DNA from: Phytobacter diazotrophicus
GTDB lineage: Bacteria; Pseudomonadota; Gammaproteobacteria; Enterobacterales; Enterobacteriaceae
Direction of reading: 5' to 3'
Length of the DNA: 64,000 bases
NCBI GenBank assembly: GCA_004346725.1
Contig: SMDE01000021.1
Location: 1-64,000, forward strand
The position numbers and the translations under genes are program-made. This document shows positions 9,794 through 20,738 of this stretch, one piece after another. Under the pieces are notes generated by a model, which searched no databases, had not been told where the DNA came from, and was given only the letters and a program-made list of their open reading frames with translations. Positions within the stretch are counted from its first letter, which is position 1. Each line of letters begins with the position of its first letter.

Positions 9794-10804
9794 ATGTACT
9801 ACCCCTTCGTTCGTAAAGCCCTTTTCCAGCTCGACCCCGAGCGCGCTCATGAATTTACTTTTCAACAATTACGCCGCATTACGGGTACGCCGCTAGAGGC
9901 ACTGGTGCGTCAGCGTGTGCCGGAAAAACCGGTACAGTGCATGGGGCTAACGTTTAAAAACCCACTGGGACTTGCCGCTGGCCTTGATAAGAATGGTGAA
10001 TGTATCGATGCGCTGGGTGCTATGGGGTTTGGCGCGATCGAGATCGGTACCGTGACGCCGCGCCCGCAGCCGGGCAATGACAAGCCGCGCCTCTTCCGCC
10101 TGGTCGACGCAGAAGGGTTGATCAACCGTATGGGCTTCAACAATCTGGGCGTTGATAACCTGGTTGAGAATGTGAAAAAAGCGCATTTTGACGGCGTGCT
10201 GGGTATTAATATTGGCAAAAATAAAGATACGCCTGTTGAAAACGGCAAAGATGACTATCTGATTTGTATGGAAAAAATCTATGCCTATGCCGGTTATATT
10301 GCGATTAATATTTCCTCGCCAAACACGCCGGGCCTGCGAACATTACAATATGGCGAAGCGCTGGATGACCTTCTGGGTGCCATTAAAAATAAGCAGAATG
10401 AGCTTCATCAGACCCACCATAAATATGTTCCTGTTGCTGTGAAGATCGCCCCGGATCTTTCCGAGGAAGAATTGATCCAGGTGGCCGACAGTTTAGTTCG
10501 CCATAATATTGATGGCGTCATTGCCACCAATACAACGCTGGACAGAAAACTGGTTCGCGGAATGAAAAATTGTGATGAAGCGGGTGGGTTAAGTGGCCGT
10601 CCGCTGCAATTAAAAAGCACCGAAATTATTCGTCGCCTGTCCCTGGAATTAAATGGCCGCTTACCGATTATCGGCGTGGGTGGCATCGACTCCGTGATTG
10701 CCGCGCGCGAGAAGATGGACGCGGGAGCATCACTGGTACAAATTTATTCCGGCTTTATATTTAAAGGACCGCAACTGATTAAAGAAATCGTTACCCATAT
10801 CTAA
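9794..10804 (+). CDS. pyrD: Dihydroorotate dehydrogenase (quinone), class 2
   Basis: Inner-membrane-associated flavoenzyme oxidising dihydroorotate to orotate with quinone as acceptor, the fourth step of pyrimidine synthesis. The start is the ATG at 9794 ([12 protein letters not shown]), which has AGGAGAG upstream and gives 336 residues as in E. coli; an earlier in-frame ATG would lie in the regulatory hairpin. The N-terminal amphipathic helix pair (quinone tunnel) is present, then [11 protein letters not shown], the catalytic serine in [11 protein letters not shown], and the FMN-phosphate loop GVGGIDSV. It has PurR and leader-hairpin control and a strong downstream terminator. Confidence 0.97.
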   Translation: MYYPFVRKALFQLDPERAHEFTFQQLRRITGTPLEALVRQRVPEKPVQCMGLTFKNPLGLAAGLDKNGECIDALGAMGFGAIEIGTVTPRPQPGNDKPRLFRLVDAEGLINRMGFNNLGVDNLVENVKKAHFDGVLGINIGKNKDTPVENGKDDYLICMEKIYAYAGYIAINISSPNTPGLRTLQYGEALDDLLGAIKNKQNELHQTHHKYVPVAVKIAPDLSEEELIQVADSLVRHNIDGVIATNTTLDRKLVRGMKNCDEAGGLSGRPLQLKSTEIIRRLSLELNGRLPIIGVGGIDSVIAAREKMDAGASLVQIYSGFIFKGPQLIKEIVTHI

Positions 10805-10823
10805 TCTTTTGCTCACTATCGGA

Positions 10824-10853
10824 CAACCAGGGCTTTATTTCCGGCCCTGGTTG
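10824..10853 (+). terminator. Intrinsic terminator of pyrD
   Basis: Perfect 10-bp stem CAACCAGGGC/GCCCTGGTTG followed by TTTTAT, about 20 bases after the pyrD stop. Confidence 0.88.
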
Positions 10854-10972
10854 TTTTATATTCCGTGATTGTTGCTAATTTGTACATTTTAGTCTTTGCT
10901 TATTTAGCGTAATAAGCGAAACGGCAAAGGATGAAAAAGGCAAAGGGATGTTTACGGAGAGAGGGGAACGAA

Positions 10973-11515
10973 ATGCGAATTAAACCTGACGATAATTGGC
11001 GCTGGTATTTTGATGACGAGCACGATCGTATGATGCTCGATCTGGCCAATGGCATGTTATTTCGCTCACGTTTTGCCCGTAAAATGCTTACCCCGGATGC
11101 GTTTTCCCCCTGCGGATTTTGCGTAGACGATGCCGCCTTATACTTCTCCTTTGATGAAAAATGCCGCGATCTGATGCTCTCTAACGAACAACGTGCCGAG
11201 CTGGTGCTTAACGCACTGGTGGCCATTCGTTTTTTGAAGCCGCAAATGCCAAAAAGCTGGCACTTTACCAGCTACAATCAGCCGTGGTCTCCCTGTGCGG
11301 GAGAAGCTGCGAGCGTCGTGATGAGCGACAGCGGCGAAGAGGTGAGTTTACTGGTCGTTGAACCGGGTGAAAATGCCGCACTTTGTCTGCTGGCCCAGCC
11401 GGGTGTGGTTATCGCCGGGCGCACGATGCAATTAGGCGATCCCATTAAGATCATGAATGACAGGCTGAAACCGCAGCTCAGTGCTGCCAGTTTCAGCTTT
11501 GAACAGGCCGTTTAA
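10973..11515 (+). CDS. zapC: Cell division protein ZapC
   Basis: Cytoplasmic FtsZ-associated protein that promotes lateral association of FtsZ filaments at the Z ring. The start at 10973 ([18 protein letters not shown]) has a GAGGGGAA ribosome-binding site and gives 180 residues as in E. coli; the longer reading frame from 10931 adds a non-conserved lysine-rich tail. The N-terminal half is very close to the family. The middle (about residues 100-130) diverges, which is normal for ZapC. Its stop codon overlaps the 3' end of ycbX by four bases in a convergent arrangement. Confidence 0.95.
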   Translation: MRIKPDDNWRWYFDDEHDRMMLDLANGMLFRSRFARKMLTPDAFSPCGFCVDDAALYFSFDEKCRDLMLSNEQRAELVLNALVAIRFLKPQMPKSWHFTSYNQPWSPCAGEAASVVMSDSGEEVSLLVVEPGENAALCLLAQPGVVIAGRTMQLGDPIKIMNDRLKPQLSAASFSFEQAV

Positions 11516-12621
11516 CTTTCCAGGCGAACGGAGGTTTTTGGTACACAGCTACAACTCAGGATAGAACCATCTTGCGCAATAGCTGATTTTTTCAACGGGC
11601 TGACCTCACCCTCAATCAGGCGAATGCGACAGCAGCCGCAAATGCCCGCCCGACAGGAATAGGGCACGCGTATCCCCTGATTTTCCAGTTGCTCAAGCAA
11701 GATTTGCTGATTGTTACCGCGAAAGCTTTTCCCCTGCCAGACAATATCTACCACGTCCTCTGTTTTCTGTTCTTGTTCTACAGACTCAACAGCCTGTCCT
11801 GCGCCATAGGGTTTAGCGGGTGCACTGGAAAGGACCACGACCTCATCACCTACCCGGACGACCCCACTATTGCGGGCAATTAAGTTCTGACCGAAATCAA
11901 CATTGCCATTATCTTGCGCAGTGCGAAAACGGGTGAGGGTTGCCAGGGGTTCGCCAGCGGGATGTTTTTGCCCGCGTTCGGGACTGACGGTGGTAAAAAC
12001 GCAACGGCTGCACGGTTTCACCACGTCAAAGACGACATCACCGATGCGTATTACTTTCCAGGTGTCCTCTTCCCATGCACTGGCACCTGTGACCACCAGG
12101 TTAGGGCGGAACTGCTCCATTTGTACACTTGCCGGGCAGCGGTTTTGTAAATCACGTAATGAGGCTTCGTTGGTCAATAAAAACGGAAAGCCATCAGCAA
12201 ATGAGAGCGGAACATCCTCGTAACGTTTTACCCGGCGCGTGGTTTGCGGCCCCACCCAGCGAAGCTGAACATCTCGAGCAAAAAAACCGCTGAGCCACTG
12301 GTTGATGTGTTCCGGCGCAACCCGGGCAGTAAAATGATTCCCCCATACTTCCGTTGGCTCACTCTGAGGCGCAAAATCATTAAAACGCACCACGGCGCTG
12401 CTGCCATCAGGTGCGGTTAAATGCAGGCCATCCGTCAGGGGAGAGGGAATAAAACGGACCATCTGCGGGAACTGTCGTGCAGTAATAAAGGTACCATCCG
12501 CTTCGGTCACCATAAAAATGCGATCAAAGGATAACCCGCTGGTGTCTGCCAGGGCATGCGTCAGGCCAATACCGCGCATGGATTTCACTGGATGGATAAA
12601 AAGACGCGAAAGGGTAGCCAC
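11512..12621 (-). CDS. ycbX: MOSC-domain molybdoenzyme YcbX (N-hydroxylated base detoxification)
   Basis: A 369-residue protein with an N-terminal MOSC_N domain ([12 protein letters not shown]), a central MOSC domain with the presumed molybdenum-cofactor cysteine in [12 protein letters not shown], and a C-terminal plant-type [2Fe-2S] ferredoxin domain whose ligands appear in [10 protein letters not shown] and a later C near the end (LSCSCVP). E. coli YcbX with CysJ reduces N-hydroxylated purines such as 6-hydroxylaminopurine. The order and convergence with zapC match E. coli. Two extra cysteines (GICGCCRI rather than GICGSCRV) are a small difference from E. coli. Confidence 0.94.
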   Translation of the reverse strand: MATLSRLFIHPVKSMRGIGLTHALADTSGLSFDRIFMVTEADGTFITARQFPQMVRFIPSPLTDGLHLTAPDGSSAVVRFNDFAPQSEPTEVWGNHFTARVAPEHINQWLSGFFARDVQLRWVGPQTTRRVKRYEDVPLSFADGFPFLLTNEASLRDLQNRCPASVQMEQFRPNLVVTGASAWEEDTWKVIRIGDVVFDVVKPCSRCVFTTVSPERGQKHPAGEPLATLTRFRTAQDNGNVDFGQNLIARNSGVVRVGDEVVVLSSAPAKPYGAGQAVESVEQEQKTEDVVDIVWQGKSFRGNNQQILLEQLENQGIRVPYSCRAGICGCCRIRLIEGEVSPLKKSAIAQDGSILSCSCVPKTSVRLES

Positions 12622-12720
12622 GTCATTTCCTCTGTGAACGAAAATAAGCCCTCAACTTTATGACATGAACGCCAGATTGGCTATAATGCGCAACAATTTT
12701 CTTCATCGATAAGTGATTTT

Positions 12721-14829
12721 ATGATTTCTCTGTTTGCCAGTACGGCCCGTGGGCTGGAAGAGCTATTAAAAACTGAACTGGAAAACCTGGGCGGGCAAGA
12801 GTGCCGGGTGGTTCAGGGGGGCGTCCATTTCCATGGTGACACACGGCTGATTTACCAAAGCCTGATGTGGAGTCGTCTGGCCTCGCGCATCATGATGCCG
12901 CTCAGTGAGTGTAAGGTTTACAGCGATCTGGACCTTTATCTCGGCGTGCAGGCGATTCCGTGGACGGAGATTTTCAGCCCGAACGCCACCTTTGCGGTGC
13001 ATTTTAGCGGCCTGAATGAAGAAATTCGTAACAGTCAGTATGGTGCGCTGAAAGTAAAAGACGCCATTGTCGATAGCTTTACGCGCAAAAATCTGCCGCG
13101 TCCGAATGTTGATCGTGAATCGCCGGATTTACGCATCAACGTTTGGCTGAACAAAGAGACAGCCAGCATTGCGCTCGACCTGAGTGGTGAAGGGCTGCAT
13201 TTGCGTGGCTACCGTGATGGCACCGGTATGGCGCCAATCAAAGAAAACCTCGCCTCGGCGATTGTGATGCGCTCTGGCTGGCAGCCGGGCACGCCGCTGC
13301 TTGATCCGATGTGTGGTTCCGGCACTTTGTTGATCGAAGCGGCGATGTGGGCTACCGACCGTGCACCAGGTTTACACCGCGGCCGCTGGGGCTTTGGCGG
13401 CTGGGCTCAACATGATGAGGCAATCTGGCAGGAAGTGAAAGCCGAGGCGCAGACCCGCGCGCGGGCTGGGCTGGCTAATTACACATCGCATTTTTATGGC
13501 TCCGATAACGATCCTCGCGTCATTGAGCGCGCGCAGCGTAACGCCCGCCGTGCCGGCGTTGGCGAGCTGGTCACTTTCGACGTAAAAGACGTGGCGCAGT
13601 TAAGCAACCCGCTGCCAAAAGGGCCGTATGGCACGGTTATCAGCAACCCCCCGTACGGTGAGCGTCTGGAGAGCGAACCGGCGCTGATTGCCCTGCATAG
13701 CCTGCTTGGTCGGACGTTAAAATCGCAGTTTGGCGGCTGGAATCTGTCGTTGTTCAGCGCCTCTGTCGATTTGCTTAACTGCCTGCAATTGCGTGCTGAC
13801 CGTCAGTTCAAGGCTAAAAATGGCCCGCTGGATTGCGTGCAGAAAAACTACCACCTGGCGGAAAACACCGGCGAAGCAAAAGCGCCGGTAATGGCTGAGG
13901 ATTACGCCAACCGTCTGCGTAAGAATCTTAAGAAACTGGAAAAATGGGCGCGTCAGGAAGGCATCGAATGCTACCGCCTGTACGATGCCGATCTGCCGGA
14001 TTATAACGTGGCTGTCGATCGCTACGGTGACTGGGTGGTAGTGCAGGAGTACGCGCCGCCCAAAACCATCGATGCGCAAAAAGCGCGTCAGCGTCTGTTT
14101 GACATCATTGCCGCTACCATCGCCGTGCTGGGTATTGCGCCGAATAAACTGGTGCTGAAAACCCGTGAGCGGCAGAAAGGCAATAACCAGTATCAGAAGA
14201 TGAATGAAAAAGGTGAATTTATCCAGGTTAGCGAATACAACGCCAAACTGTGGGTGAACCTGACGGACTATCTTGATACGGGCCTGTTCCTCGACCACCG
14301 TATCGCACGCCGTATGCTTGGCCAGATGAGTAAGGGCAAAGATTTCCTGAATCTCTTCTCTTACACCGGCAGCGCGAGTGTACACGCGGGGCTTGGCGGC
14401 GCGCGCAGCACCACGACCGTGGATATGTCGCGTACCTATCTGGAGTGGGCGGAGCGCAATTTGCGTCTCAACGGTCTGACAGGTCGTCCGCACCGCCTGC
14501 TACAGGCCGATGTACTGGCATGGTTACGTGAAAGTGACGAGCAGTTCGATCTGATTTTTATCGATCCCCCTACATTCTCGAACTCAAAACGTATGGAGGA
14601 CTCTTTCGACGTCCAGCGCGATCACCTGGCACTGATGAAAGATCTTAAACGTTTGCTGCGTAAAGGCGGCACGATAATATTCTCAAACAACAAACGCGGT
14701 TTCCGTATGGATACTGAAGGGCTGGCTACGCTTGGGCTCAAAGCACAAGAAATTACCCAAAAAACGCAGTCGCAAGATTTCGCCCGTAACCGTCAGATCC
14801 ACAACTGCTGGCTGATTACCGCAGCCTGA
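12721..14829 (+). CDS. rlmL: 23S rRNA methyltransferase RlmKL (m2G2445 and m7G2069)
   Basis: A 702-residue fusion enzyme, the same length as E. coli RlmL. The N-terminal half has a THUMP RNA-binding domain followed by the RlmL methyltransferase ([14 protein letters not shown], catalytic NPPYGERL near residue 309). The C-terminal half is the RlmK methyltransferase ([27 protein letters not shown]). Together they modify G2445 and G2069 of 23S rRNA during 50S assembly. It is followed 12 bases later by uup, and probably co-transcribed with it as in E. coli. Confidence 0.97.
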   Translation: MISLFASTARGLEELLKTELENLGGQECRVVQGGVHFHGDTRLIYQSLMWSRLASRIMMPLSECKVYSDLDLYLGVQAIPWTEIFSPNATFAVHFSGLNEEIRNSQYGALKVKDAIVDSFTRKNLPRPNVDRESPDLRINVWLNKETASIALDLSGEGLHLRGYRDGTGMAPIKENLASAIVMRSGWQPGTPLLDPMCGSGTLLIEAAMWATDRAPGLHRGRWGFGGWAQHDEAIWQEVKAEAQTRARAGLANYTSHFYGSDNDPRVIERAQRNARRAGVGELVTFDVKDVAQLSNPLPKGPYGTVISNPPYGERLESEPALIALHSLLGRTLKSQFGGWNLSLFSASVDLLNCLQLRADRQFKAKNGPLDCVQKNYHLAENTGEAKAPVMAEDYANRLRKNLKKLEKWARQEGIECYRLYDADLPDYNVAVDRYGDWVVVQEYAPPKTIDAQKARQRLFDIIAATIAVLGIAPNKLVLKTRERQKGNNQYQKMNEKGEFIQVSEYNAKLWVNLTDYLDTGLFLDHRIARRMLGQMSKGKDFLNLFSYTGSASVHAGLGGARSTTTVDMSRTYLEWAERNLRLNGLTGRPHRLLQADVLAWLRESDEQFDLIFIDPPTFSNSKRMEDSFDVQRDHLALMKDLKRLLRKGGTIIFSNNKRGFRMDTEGLATLGLKAQEITQKTQSQDFARNRQIHNCWLITAA

Positions 14830-14841
14830 AAGGATAAATAG

Positions 14842-16749
14842 ATGTCATTAATTAGTATGCATGGCGCCTGGCTGTCGTTTAGCGATGCGCCCCTCCTCGA
14901 TAATGCCGAACTGCATATCGAGGATAACGAACGTGTCTGTCTGGTAGGACGTAACGGCGCGGGCAAATCGACGCTGATGAAAATCCTCAACCGCGAACAG
15001 GGGCTGGATGATGGCCGCATCGTGTACGAACAGGATTTGATCGTGGCACGTTTGCAACAGGATCCGCCGCGTAATGTCGCGGGCAGCGTCTACGACTTTG
15101 TGGCCGAAGGGATTGAAGAGCAGGCGGAGTACCTCAAGCGTTATCACGAAATTTCGCATCTGGTGATGACCGATCCAAGCGATAAAAACCTGAACGAGAT
15201 GGCGCGCTTACAGGAACTGCTGGACCACCACGGTCTCTGGCAGCTCGAAAATCGTATCAATGAAGTGCTGGCACAATTGGGTCTGGAAGCCGACATGCCG
15301 CTGGCGTCGCTCTCGGGCGGCTGGTTGCGTAAGGCGGCGCTGGGCCGAGCGCTGGTCAGCGGACCGAAAGTACTGCTGCTCGATGAACCAACAAACCACC
15401 TTGATATCGAAACCATCGACTGGCTGGAAGGGTTCCTGAAAACCTTCAGCGGTACCATTATTTTTATCTCGCATGACCGTTCCTTTATCCGCAATATGGC
15501 GACCCGTATTGTCGATCTGGATCGTGGCAAACTGGTGACCTATCCCGGCGATTACGACACTTATTTGCTTGAAAAAGAAGAAAACCTGCGCGTTGAAGAA
15601 CTGCAAAATGCGGAGTTTGACCGCAAGCTGGCGCAGGAAGAAGTCTGGATCCGCCAGGGCATCAAGGCTCGCCGTACCCGTAATGAAGGCCGCGTGCGCG
15701 CATTGAAAGCCATGCGTCGCGAACGCAGCGAACGCCGCGAGGTGATGGGCAGCGCGAAGATGCAGGTGGAAGAGGCAAGCCGCTCGGGCAAAATCGTCTT
15801 TGAGATGGAAAATGTCGACTATCAGGTGGACGGCAAAGTGCTGGTCAAAGATTTCTCTGCTCAGGTTCAGCGCGGCGATAAGATTGCCCTGATCGGACCG
15901 AATGGCTGTGGTAAAACCACGCTGCTCAAATTGATGCTGGGTCAGTTGCAGGCCGACAGTGGGCGCATCCATTGCGGTACCAAGCTGGAAGTGGCTTACT
16001 TTGACCAGCACCGCGCGGAGCTCGATCCGGACAGAACGGTGATGGATAACCTGGCGGAAGGTAAACAGGAAGTGTTGGTGAACGGTAAGCCACGCCATGT
16101 GCTGGGCTACCTGCAGGACTTTCTCTTCCATCCGAAACGGGCGATGACACCGGTTCGCGCGCTCTCTGGCGGTGAACGTAACCGACTTTTGCTGGCACGT
16201 TTGTTCCTGAAACCCAGTAACTTATTGATTCTCGACGAACCTACCAACGATTTGGATGTCGAAACGCTGGAACTGCTTGAAGAGCTTATCGACAGCTACC
16301 AGGGCACTGTTATGCTGGTCAGCCACGATCGTCAGTTTGTCGATAACACCGTTACGGAGTGCTGGATCTTCGAAGGCGCGGGACGGATTGGTCAATACGT
16401 TGGCGGTTATCATGATGCGCGTGGTCAGCAAGCGGCATCGCAGGCATACAAAGCCGCATCCGAGAAGAAAGTTGCCGAAGTTTCGGTTAACAAAACAGAA
16501 AGTGTTAAACGAACCAGTAACAAACTAAGCTATAACCTGCAACGTGAGTTGGAACAACTGCCGCAAAAGCTGGAAAAACTGGAGGCGGAACTGGAAACAT
16601 TGCAGGCGCAGGTGGCAGATGCCAGCTTTTTCAGCCAGCCTCACGACCACACGCAGAAAGTATTAGCCGAACTGGCTTCGGCGGAACAGGCGCTGGAAGA
16701 AGCGTTTGAACGCTGGGAGTATCTGGAGGCTCTAAAAAACGGCGCATAA
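14842..16749 (+). CDS. uup: ABC-F ATPase Uup
   Basis: Soluble ABC-F protein with two nucleotide-binding domains and no membrane segments. E. coli Uup acts at the ribosome and affects precise excision of transposons. Walker A motifs are GRNGAGKST (about residue 36) and GPNGCGKTT (about residue 352). Signature motifs are LSGGWLRKAALGRAL and LSGGERNRLLLARL, and Walker B motifs are LLLDEPTNHLD and LILDEPTNDLD. The long charged linker between them and the C-terminal coiled coil (from about residue 560, rich in L, E and Q) that binds branched DNA are present. Length 635, as in E. coli. It probably shares a transcript with rlmL upstream and leads into pqiA 14 bases downstream. Confidence 0.96.
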   Translation: MSLISMHGAWLSFSDAPLLDNAELHIEDNERVCLVGRNGAGKSTLMKILNREQGLDDGRIVYEQDLIVARLQQDPPRNVAGSVYDFVAEGIEEQAEYLKRYHEISHLVMTDPSDKNLNEMARLQELLDHHGLWQLENRINEVLAQLGLEADMPLASLSGGWLRKAALGRALVSGPKVLLLDEPTNHLDIETIDWLEGFLKTFSGTIIFISHDRSFIRNMATRIVDLDRGKLVTYPGDYDTYLLEKEENLRVEELQNAEFDRKLAQEEVWIRQGIKARRTRNEGRVRALKAMRRERSERREVMGSAKMQVEEASRSGKIVFEMENVDYQVDGKVLVKDFSAQVQRGDKIALIGPNGCGKTTLLKLMLGQLQADSGRIHCGTKLEVAYFDQHRAELDPDRTVMDNLAEGKQEVLVNGKPRHVLGYLQDFLFHPKRAMTPVRALSGGERNRLLLARLFLKPSNLLILDEPTNDLDVETLELLEELIDSYQGTVMLVSHDRQFVDNTVTECWIFEGAGRIGQYVGGYHDARGQQAASQAYKAASEKKVAEVSVNKTESVKRTSNKLSYNLQRELEQLPQKLEKLEAELETLQAQVADASFFSQPHDHTQKVLAELASAEQALEEAFERWEYLEALKNGA

Positions 16750-16763
16750 CTCAGGAAGTCAGT

Positions 16764-18017
16764 ATGTGTGAACATCACCACGCCACACGGCATATTTTAT
16801 GTACCCAGTGCGATTTACTGGTGGCTTTGCCCCCATTACAGCATGGTCATAAAGCGGCTTGCCCTCGCTGTGGCGCCACATTAACCACGCAATGGGATGA
16901 GCCCAGACAACGGCCCACCGCGTATGCGCTGGTGGCGCTGTTCATGCTACTGCTTTCCAATCTGTTCCCCTTTGTGAATATGAAAGTAGCAGGCGTCACC
17001 AGTGAGGTGACGCTACTGGAGATCCCGGGCGTAATGTTCTCGGAAGATTACGCCAGTCTTGGGACGCTCTTTTTACTTTTCGTTCAGATGGTCCCGGCAT
17101 TTTGCCTGGTGACCATACTGCTGCTGGTCAATCGCGTGCCGATGTCGCAGCAGACCAAAACGTTTCTGGCGCGTATCCTTTTCCAGCTTAAAACCTGGGG
17201 TATGGCAGAGATTTTTCTGGCCGGCGTGCTGGTGAGCTTTGTCAAACTGATGGCCTATGGTGATGTGGGCATCGGCAGCAGCTTTATTCCATGGTGTCTG
17301 TTTTGCCTGCTACAACTGCGTACCATGCAGTGTGTGGATCGTCACTGGCTGTGGGATGATATCGCCCCTGCGCCAGTGCCGGTCGCGCCGTTGCGCGTTG
17401 GTGTGCCGGGCATTCATCAGGGATTACGCAGTTGCCCATGTTGCACCGCCATTGTGGCGGCGGATGAACCCGTCTGCCCGCGTTGTCATACCAAAGGCTA
17501 TGTCAGGCGCAGAAACAGTCTGCAGTGGACGATGGCGCTACTGGTGACGTCGATCCTGCTGTATCTGCCCGCCAATATTTTGCCGATCATGATTACCGAT
17601 CTATTGGGCGATCAGATGCCATCGACGATCCTTGCCGGGGTGATTTTACTCTGGAGCGAGGGGTCGTATCCGGTTGCGCTGGTAATTTTCATCGCCAGTA
17701 TCATGGTGCCCACCTTGAAAATGATCGCCATCGCCTGGTTATGCTGGGATGCGAAAGGCCACGGCCGACGAGACAGTGAACGTATGCACTTTATTTATGA
17801 AATCGTTGAGTTTGTTGGGCGCTGGTCGATGATTGATGTGTTTGTCATCGCCGTGCTCTCCGCGTTGGTGCGCATGGGAGGATTAATGAATATTTATCCG
17901 GCCATGGGGGCGCTGATGTTTGCGCTGGTCGTCATCATCACAATGTTTGCGGCAATGACGTTCGATCCCCGCCTGAGTTGGGATCGCGAGCCTGAATCGA
18001 GCCATGAGGAGTCGTAA
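16764..18017 (+). CDS. pqiA: Paraquat-inducible protein A, inner membrane lipid transport component
   Basis: Polytopic inner-membrane protein of the PqiABC intermembrane lipid transport system. The 417-residue chain is two repeats, each starting with a rubredoxin-like zinc ribbon (CTQC...CPRC near residues 12-33; CPCC...CPRC near 222-243) followed by four hydrophobic segments. The system is induced by superoxide generators through SoxRS and contributes to envelope barrier function. First gene of pqiABC, with pqiB starting four bases after its stop. Confidence 0.95.
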   Translation: MCEHHHATRHILCTQCDLLVALPPLQHGHKAACPRCGATLTTQWDEPRQRPTAYALVALFMLLLSNLFPFVNMKVAGVTSEVTLLEIPGVMFSEDYASLGTLFLLFVQMVPAFCLVTILLLVNRVPMSQQTKTFLARILFQLKTWGMAEIFLAGVLVSFVKLMAYGDVGIGSSFIPWCLFCLLQLRTMQCVDRHWLWDDIAPAPVPVAPLRVGVPGIHQGLRSCPCCTAIVAADEPVCPRCHTKGYVRRRNSLQWTMALLVTSILLYLPANILPIMITDLLGDQMPSTILAGVILLWSEGSYPVALVIFIASIMVPTLKMIAIAWLCWDAKGHGRRDSERMHFIYEIVEFVGRWSMIDVFVIAVLSALVRMGGLMNIYPAMGALMFALVVIITMFAAMTFDPRLSWDREPESSHEES

Positions 18018-18021
18018 GAAC

Positions 18022-19662
18022 ATGGAGAAAACCAGTGGGGAGGCGAAAGTGCAGAAAGTTAAAAACTGGTCGCCGGTATGGATATTCCCGATCGTCACGG
18101 CCCTCATCGGTGCGTGGATCCTCTTTTACCATTACAGCCACCAGGGGCCGGAAGTCACCCTCATTACCACCAATGCCGAAGGCATCATCGGGGGTAAAAC
18201 GACCATCAAAAGCCGCAGCGTGGATGTCGGCGTGGTAGAGAGCACGACGCTGACGGACGATCTCACCCACGTTGAGATTAAAGCGCGCCTGAATACCGGG
18301 ATGGAAAAGTTGCTCTACAACGACTCCGTTTTTTGGGTGGTTAAACCGCAGGTTGGCCGTGAGGGGATCAGCGGGCTCGGGACATTACTTTCTGGCGCCT
18401 ACATCGAGCTCCAGCCAGGGAAAAAGGGCAATCAGCCGGAGAGATATAACCTGCTTGATTCGCCGCCGCTGGCACCGCCGGATGCAAAAGGGATTCGGAT
18501 TATCCTGGACAGCAAAAAAGCGGGGCAACTCTCTCCGGGCGATCCGGTACTTTTCCGTGGCTACCGCGTCGGCTCTGTCGAGACAAGTACTTTCGACACG
18601 CAGAAACGTACGATCACCTATCAGCTTTTTATTAATGCGCCAAACGATCGCCTGGTCACCAGCAACGTGCGTTTCTGGAAAGACAGCGGTATCGCCGTCG
18701 ATTTAACCTCTGCCGGAATGCGGGTTGAAATGGGATCGCTCAGTACCCTGTTTGGTGGTGGCGTGAGCTTTGACGTGCCGGAAGGGAATGAACTGGGCGA
18801 GCCTGTTGCTGAAAAAACGGCGTTTATGTTGTATGACGACCAGCGCAGTATTCAGGAGTCCCTGTATACCGAACATATCGATTATCTGATGTTCTTCAAA
18901 GATTCGATTCGCGGTCTGCAACCCGGCGCGCCGGTCGAGTTTCGCGGTATTCGCCTGGGGACCGTGGCAAAAGTCCCGTTCTTCACGCCAGAAATGCGTC
19001 AGAAATTGAATGATGATTACCGGATACCTATTCTGATTCGTATTGAGCCTCAGCGTCTGATTAGCCAGTTTGGCGGCGATCCTAACGTGGATGAGCATAT
19101 TACCGAGTTAATGAAACGTGGCCTGCGTGCGGCGCTGAAAACCGGCAATATTGTGACGGGCGCCCTGTATGTCGACCTCGATTTTTATCCTAAGGCACCA
19201 CCTGTCACCGATATGCCGGAATTTGGTGGTTATCGCATCATCCCGACGGTCAGCGGCGGTCTGGCGCAGATTCAGCAAAAACTGATGGATACGCTGGATA
19301 AAATTAACAATCTGCCACTTAACCCAATGATCGAGCAGGCGACAAATACATTAACGGCGAGCCAGCAGACGATGCGCCGTCTGCAGACGACACTCGATAA
19401 TCTGAATAAGCTGACAGCCAGTCAGTCTATGCAGCAGTTGCCAGCAGATATGCAAAATACGCTGCGTGAGCTCAATCGCAGTATGCAGGGCTTCCAGCCG
19501 GGGTCGGCCGCGTACAACAAGATGGTGGCGGATATGCAGCGTCTTGATCAGGTGTTGCGCGAGCTACAGCCGGTGCTCAAAACGCTGAACGATAAGAGTA
19601 ATGCGCTCGTATTTGAAGCGAAGGGTAAAGACGATCCGCAGCCGAAGAGGGCGAAAGAATGA
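18022..19662 (+). CDS. pqiB: MCE-domain protein PqiB
   Basis: Periplasm-spanning MCE protein that stacks into a hexameric tube for phospholipid passage between the membranes. One N-terminal transmembrane helix (WIFPIVTALIGAWILFYHY) is followed by three MCE domains (beginning near residues 40, 155 and 285) and a long C-terminal helical needle (about residue 420 onward). I start it at the ATG at 18022 (MEKTSGEAK), which has GAGGA upstream and gives 546 residues as in E. coli. It overlaps pqiC by four bases (ATGA), indicating translational coupling. Confidence 0.95.
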   Translation: MEKTSGEAKVQKVKNWSPVWIFPIVTALIGAWILFYHYSHQGPEVTLITTNAEGIIGGKTTIKSRSVDVGVVESTTLTDDLTHVEIKARLNTGMEKLLYNDSVFWVVKPQVGREGISGLGTLLSGAYIELQPGKKGNQPERYNLLDSPPLAPPDAKGIRIILDSKKAGQLSPGDPVLFRGYRVGSVETSTFDTQKRTITYQLFINAPNDRLVTSNVRFWKDSGIAVDLTSAGMRVEMGSLSTLFGGGVSFDVPEGNELGEPVAEKTAFMLYDDQRSIQESLYTEHIDYLMFFKDSIRGLQPGAPVEFRGIRLGTVAKVPFFTPEMRQKLNDDYRIPILIRIEPQRLISQFGGDPNVDEHITELMKRGLRAALKTGNIVTGALYVDLDFYPKAPPVTDMPEFGGYRIIPTVSGGLAQIQQKLMDTLDKINNLPLNPMIEQATNTLTASQQTMRRLQTTLDNLNKLTASQSMQQLPADMQNTLRELNRSMQGFQPGSAAYNKMVADMQRLDQVLRELQPVLKTLNDKSNALVFEAKGKDDPQPKRAKE

Positions 19663-20225
19663 AAAAAGGAATGATAGCGCTTCTGGCCATGCTTCTGACG
19701 GCGTGCAGCGCGAGCGGTGATAAGAAGAGCTATTATCAGCTACCATCACCGCCGCAATCAACGGTGACGCAAAGTGATGCGCGTGGGCAACACCTGCTGT
19801 GGGTTGAGCAGGTGACGGTGCCGGATTATCTCGCAGGAAATGGCGTGGTCTATCAGACAACCGATGTGCAATACGTTATTGCCACCAATAACCTGTGGGC
19901 GAGCCCGCTGGACCAACAGCTTCGCACGACGCTGGTGGCGAATTTAAGTAACGCTCTTCCCGGCTGGGTTGTGGCTTCGCAACCGCTTGGCAGTGAGCAG
20001 GACACGCTCAACGTCACCGTGACCGGCTTTCATGGTCGTTATGACGGGCGGGTTATCGTGAGCGGCGAATGGCTGGTTAATCATCGTGGGCAACTGATTA
20101 AGCGTCCTTTCCACATTGAGCTTAAGCAGCAGCAAGACGGCTATGACGAGATGGTGAAAATGTTGGCCCAGGCCTGGCAACAGGAATCGGCAAGTATCGC
20201 CAGCGAGCTTAAACGTCTGCCATAG
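19659..20225 (+). CDS. pqiC: Outer membrane lipoprotein PqiC
   Basis: Periplasm-facing lipoprotein (DUF330/ABC-type transport auxiliary family) that docks the PqiB tube at the outer membrane. The signal ends in the lipobox LLTACS with the lipidated cysteine at residue 16. The conserved block VEQVTVPDYLAGNGVVYQT follows. Length 188 versus 187 in E. coli. Last gene of pqiABC, followed by a strong terminator. Confidence 0.94.
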   Translation: MKKGMIALLAMLLTACSASGDKKSYYQLPSPPQSTVTQSDARGQHLLWVEQVTVPDYLAGNGVVYQTTDVQYVIATNNLWASPLDQQLRTTLVANLSNALPGWVVASQPLGSEQDTLNVTVTGFHGRYDGRVIVSGEWLVNHRGQLIKRPFHIELKQQQDGYDEMVKMLAQAWQQESASIASELKRLP

Positions 20226-20248
20226 TAAAATTGACTGCATTATCTACG

Positions 20249-20281
20249 CCGTCAGGTCATTTTTGTCTGACGGCTTTTTTT
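20249..20281 (+). terminator. Intrinsic terminator of pqiABC
   Basis: 8-bp stem GCCGTCAG/CTGACGGC followed by seven T residues, 24 bases after the pqiC stop. Confidence 0.9.
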
Positions 20282-20479
20282 ATTTTGTGCTCAATTCATT
20301 ACCTGTGCTGGTTCACAGTTTTTGTACAAATGAACTTCTGTTTAGGTCACATTTATGACACTGGCGTGAATTTTGCGCATTGACGACAAACCGTATCCAG
20401 GGTATTCGTAGCCTGTGGTTGCATACTTAGTAACCACTGTTTTCTTTTCCACCAGACCAAAAAATGAGGGAAACGAGGC

Positions 20480-20647
20480 ATGAAGAGACAAAAGCGAGAT
20501 CGCCTGGAACGGGCACATCAACGTGGGTATCAGGCCGGAATCACCGGACGGCCAAAAGAAATGTGTCCTTATCAGACGCTGAATCAGAGATCCGAATGGA
20601 TGGGAGGCTGGCGAGAAGCCATGGAGGACAGGGCCGTCATTGCCTGA
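20480..20647 (+). CDS. rmf: Ribosome modulation factor
   Basis: A 55-residue basic protein that binds the 30S subunit near the anti-Shine-Dalgarno sequence and drives 100S ribosome dimerisation in stationary phase. The sequence runs MKRQKRDRLERAHQRGYQAG at the start, then PYQTLNQRSEWMGGW, and differs from E. coli at only a few positions. The ATG at 20480 follows GAGGC. It has its own upstream region (20282-20479), where ppGpp-dependent growth-phase control acts in E. coli, and its own terminator. The frame is short, so it is easily overlooked. Confidence 0.96.
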   Translation: MKRQKRDRLERAHQRGYQAGITGRPKEMCPYQTLNQRSEWMGGWREAMEDRAVIA

Positions 20648-20665
20648 TTCTGTCTCTTTAACAAG

Positions 20666-20688
20666 AAACCTCCGCATTGCGGAGGTTT
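20666..20688 (+). terminator. Terminator between rmf and fabA
   Basis: Perfect 10-bp stem AAACCTCCGC/GCGGAGGTTT with a 3-base loop and T-rich flanks on both strands, so it can serve both converging genes. Confidence 0.85.
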
Positions 20689-20738
20689 CGCCTTTTTTGC
20701 CCTACGCCATTTTGTGGCGCGTTACATGGCAATTTGCA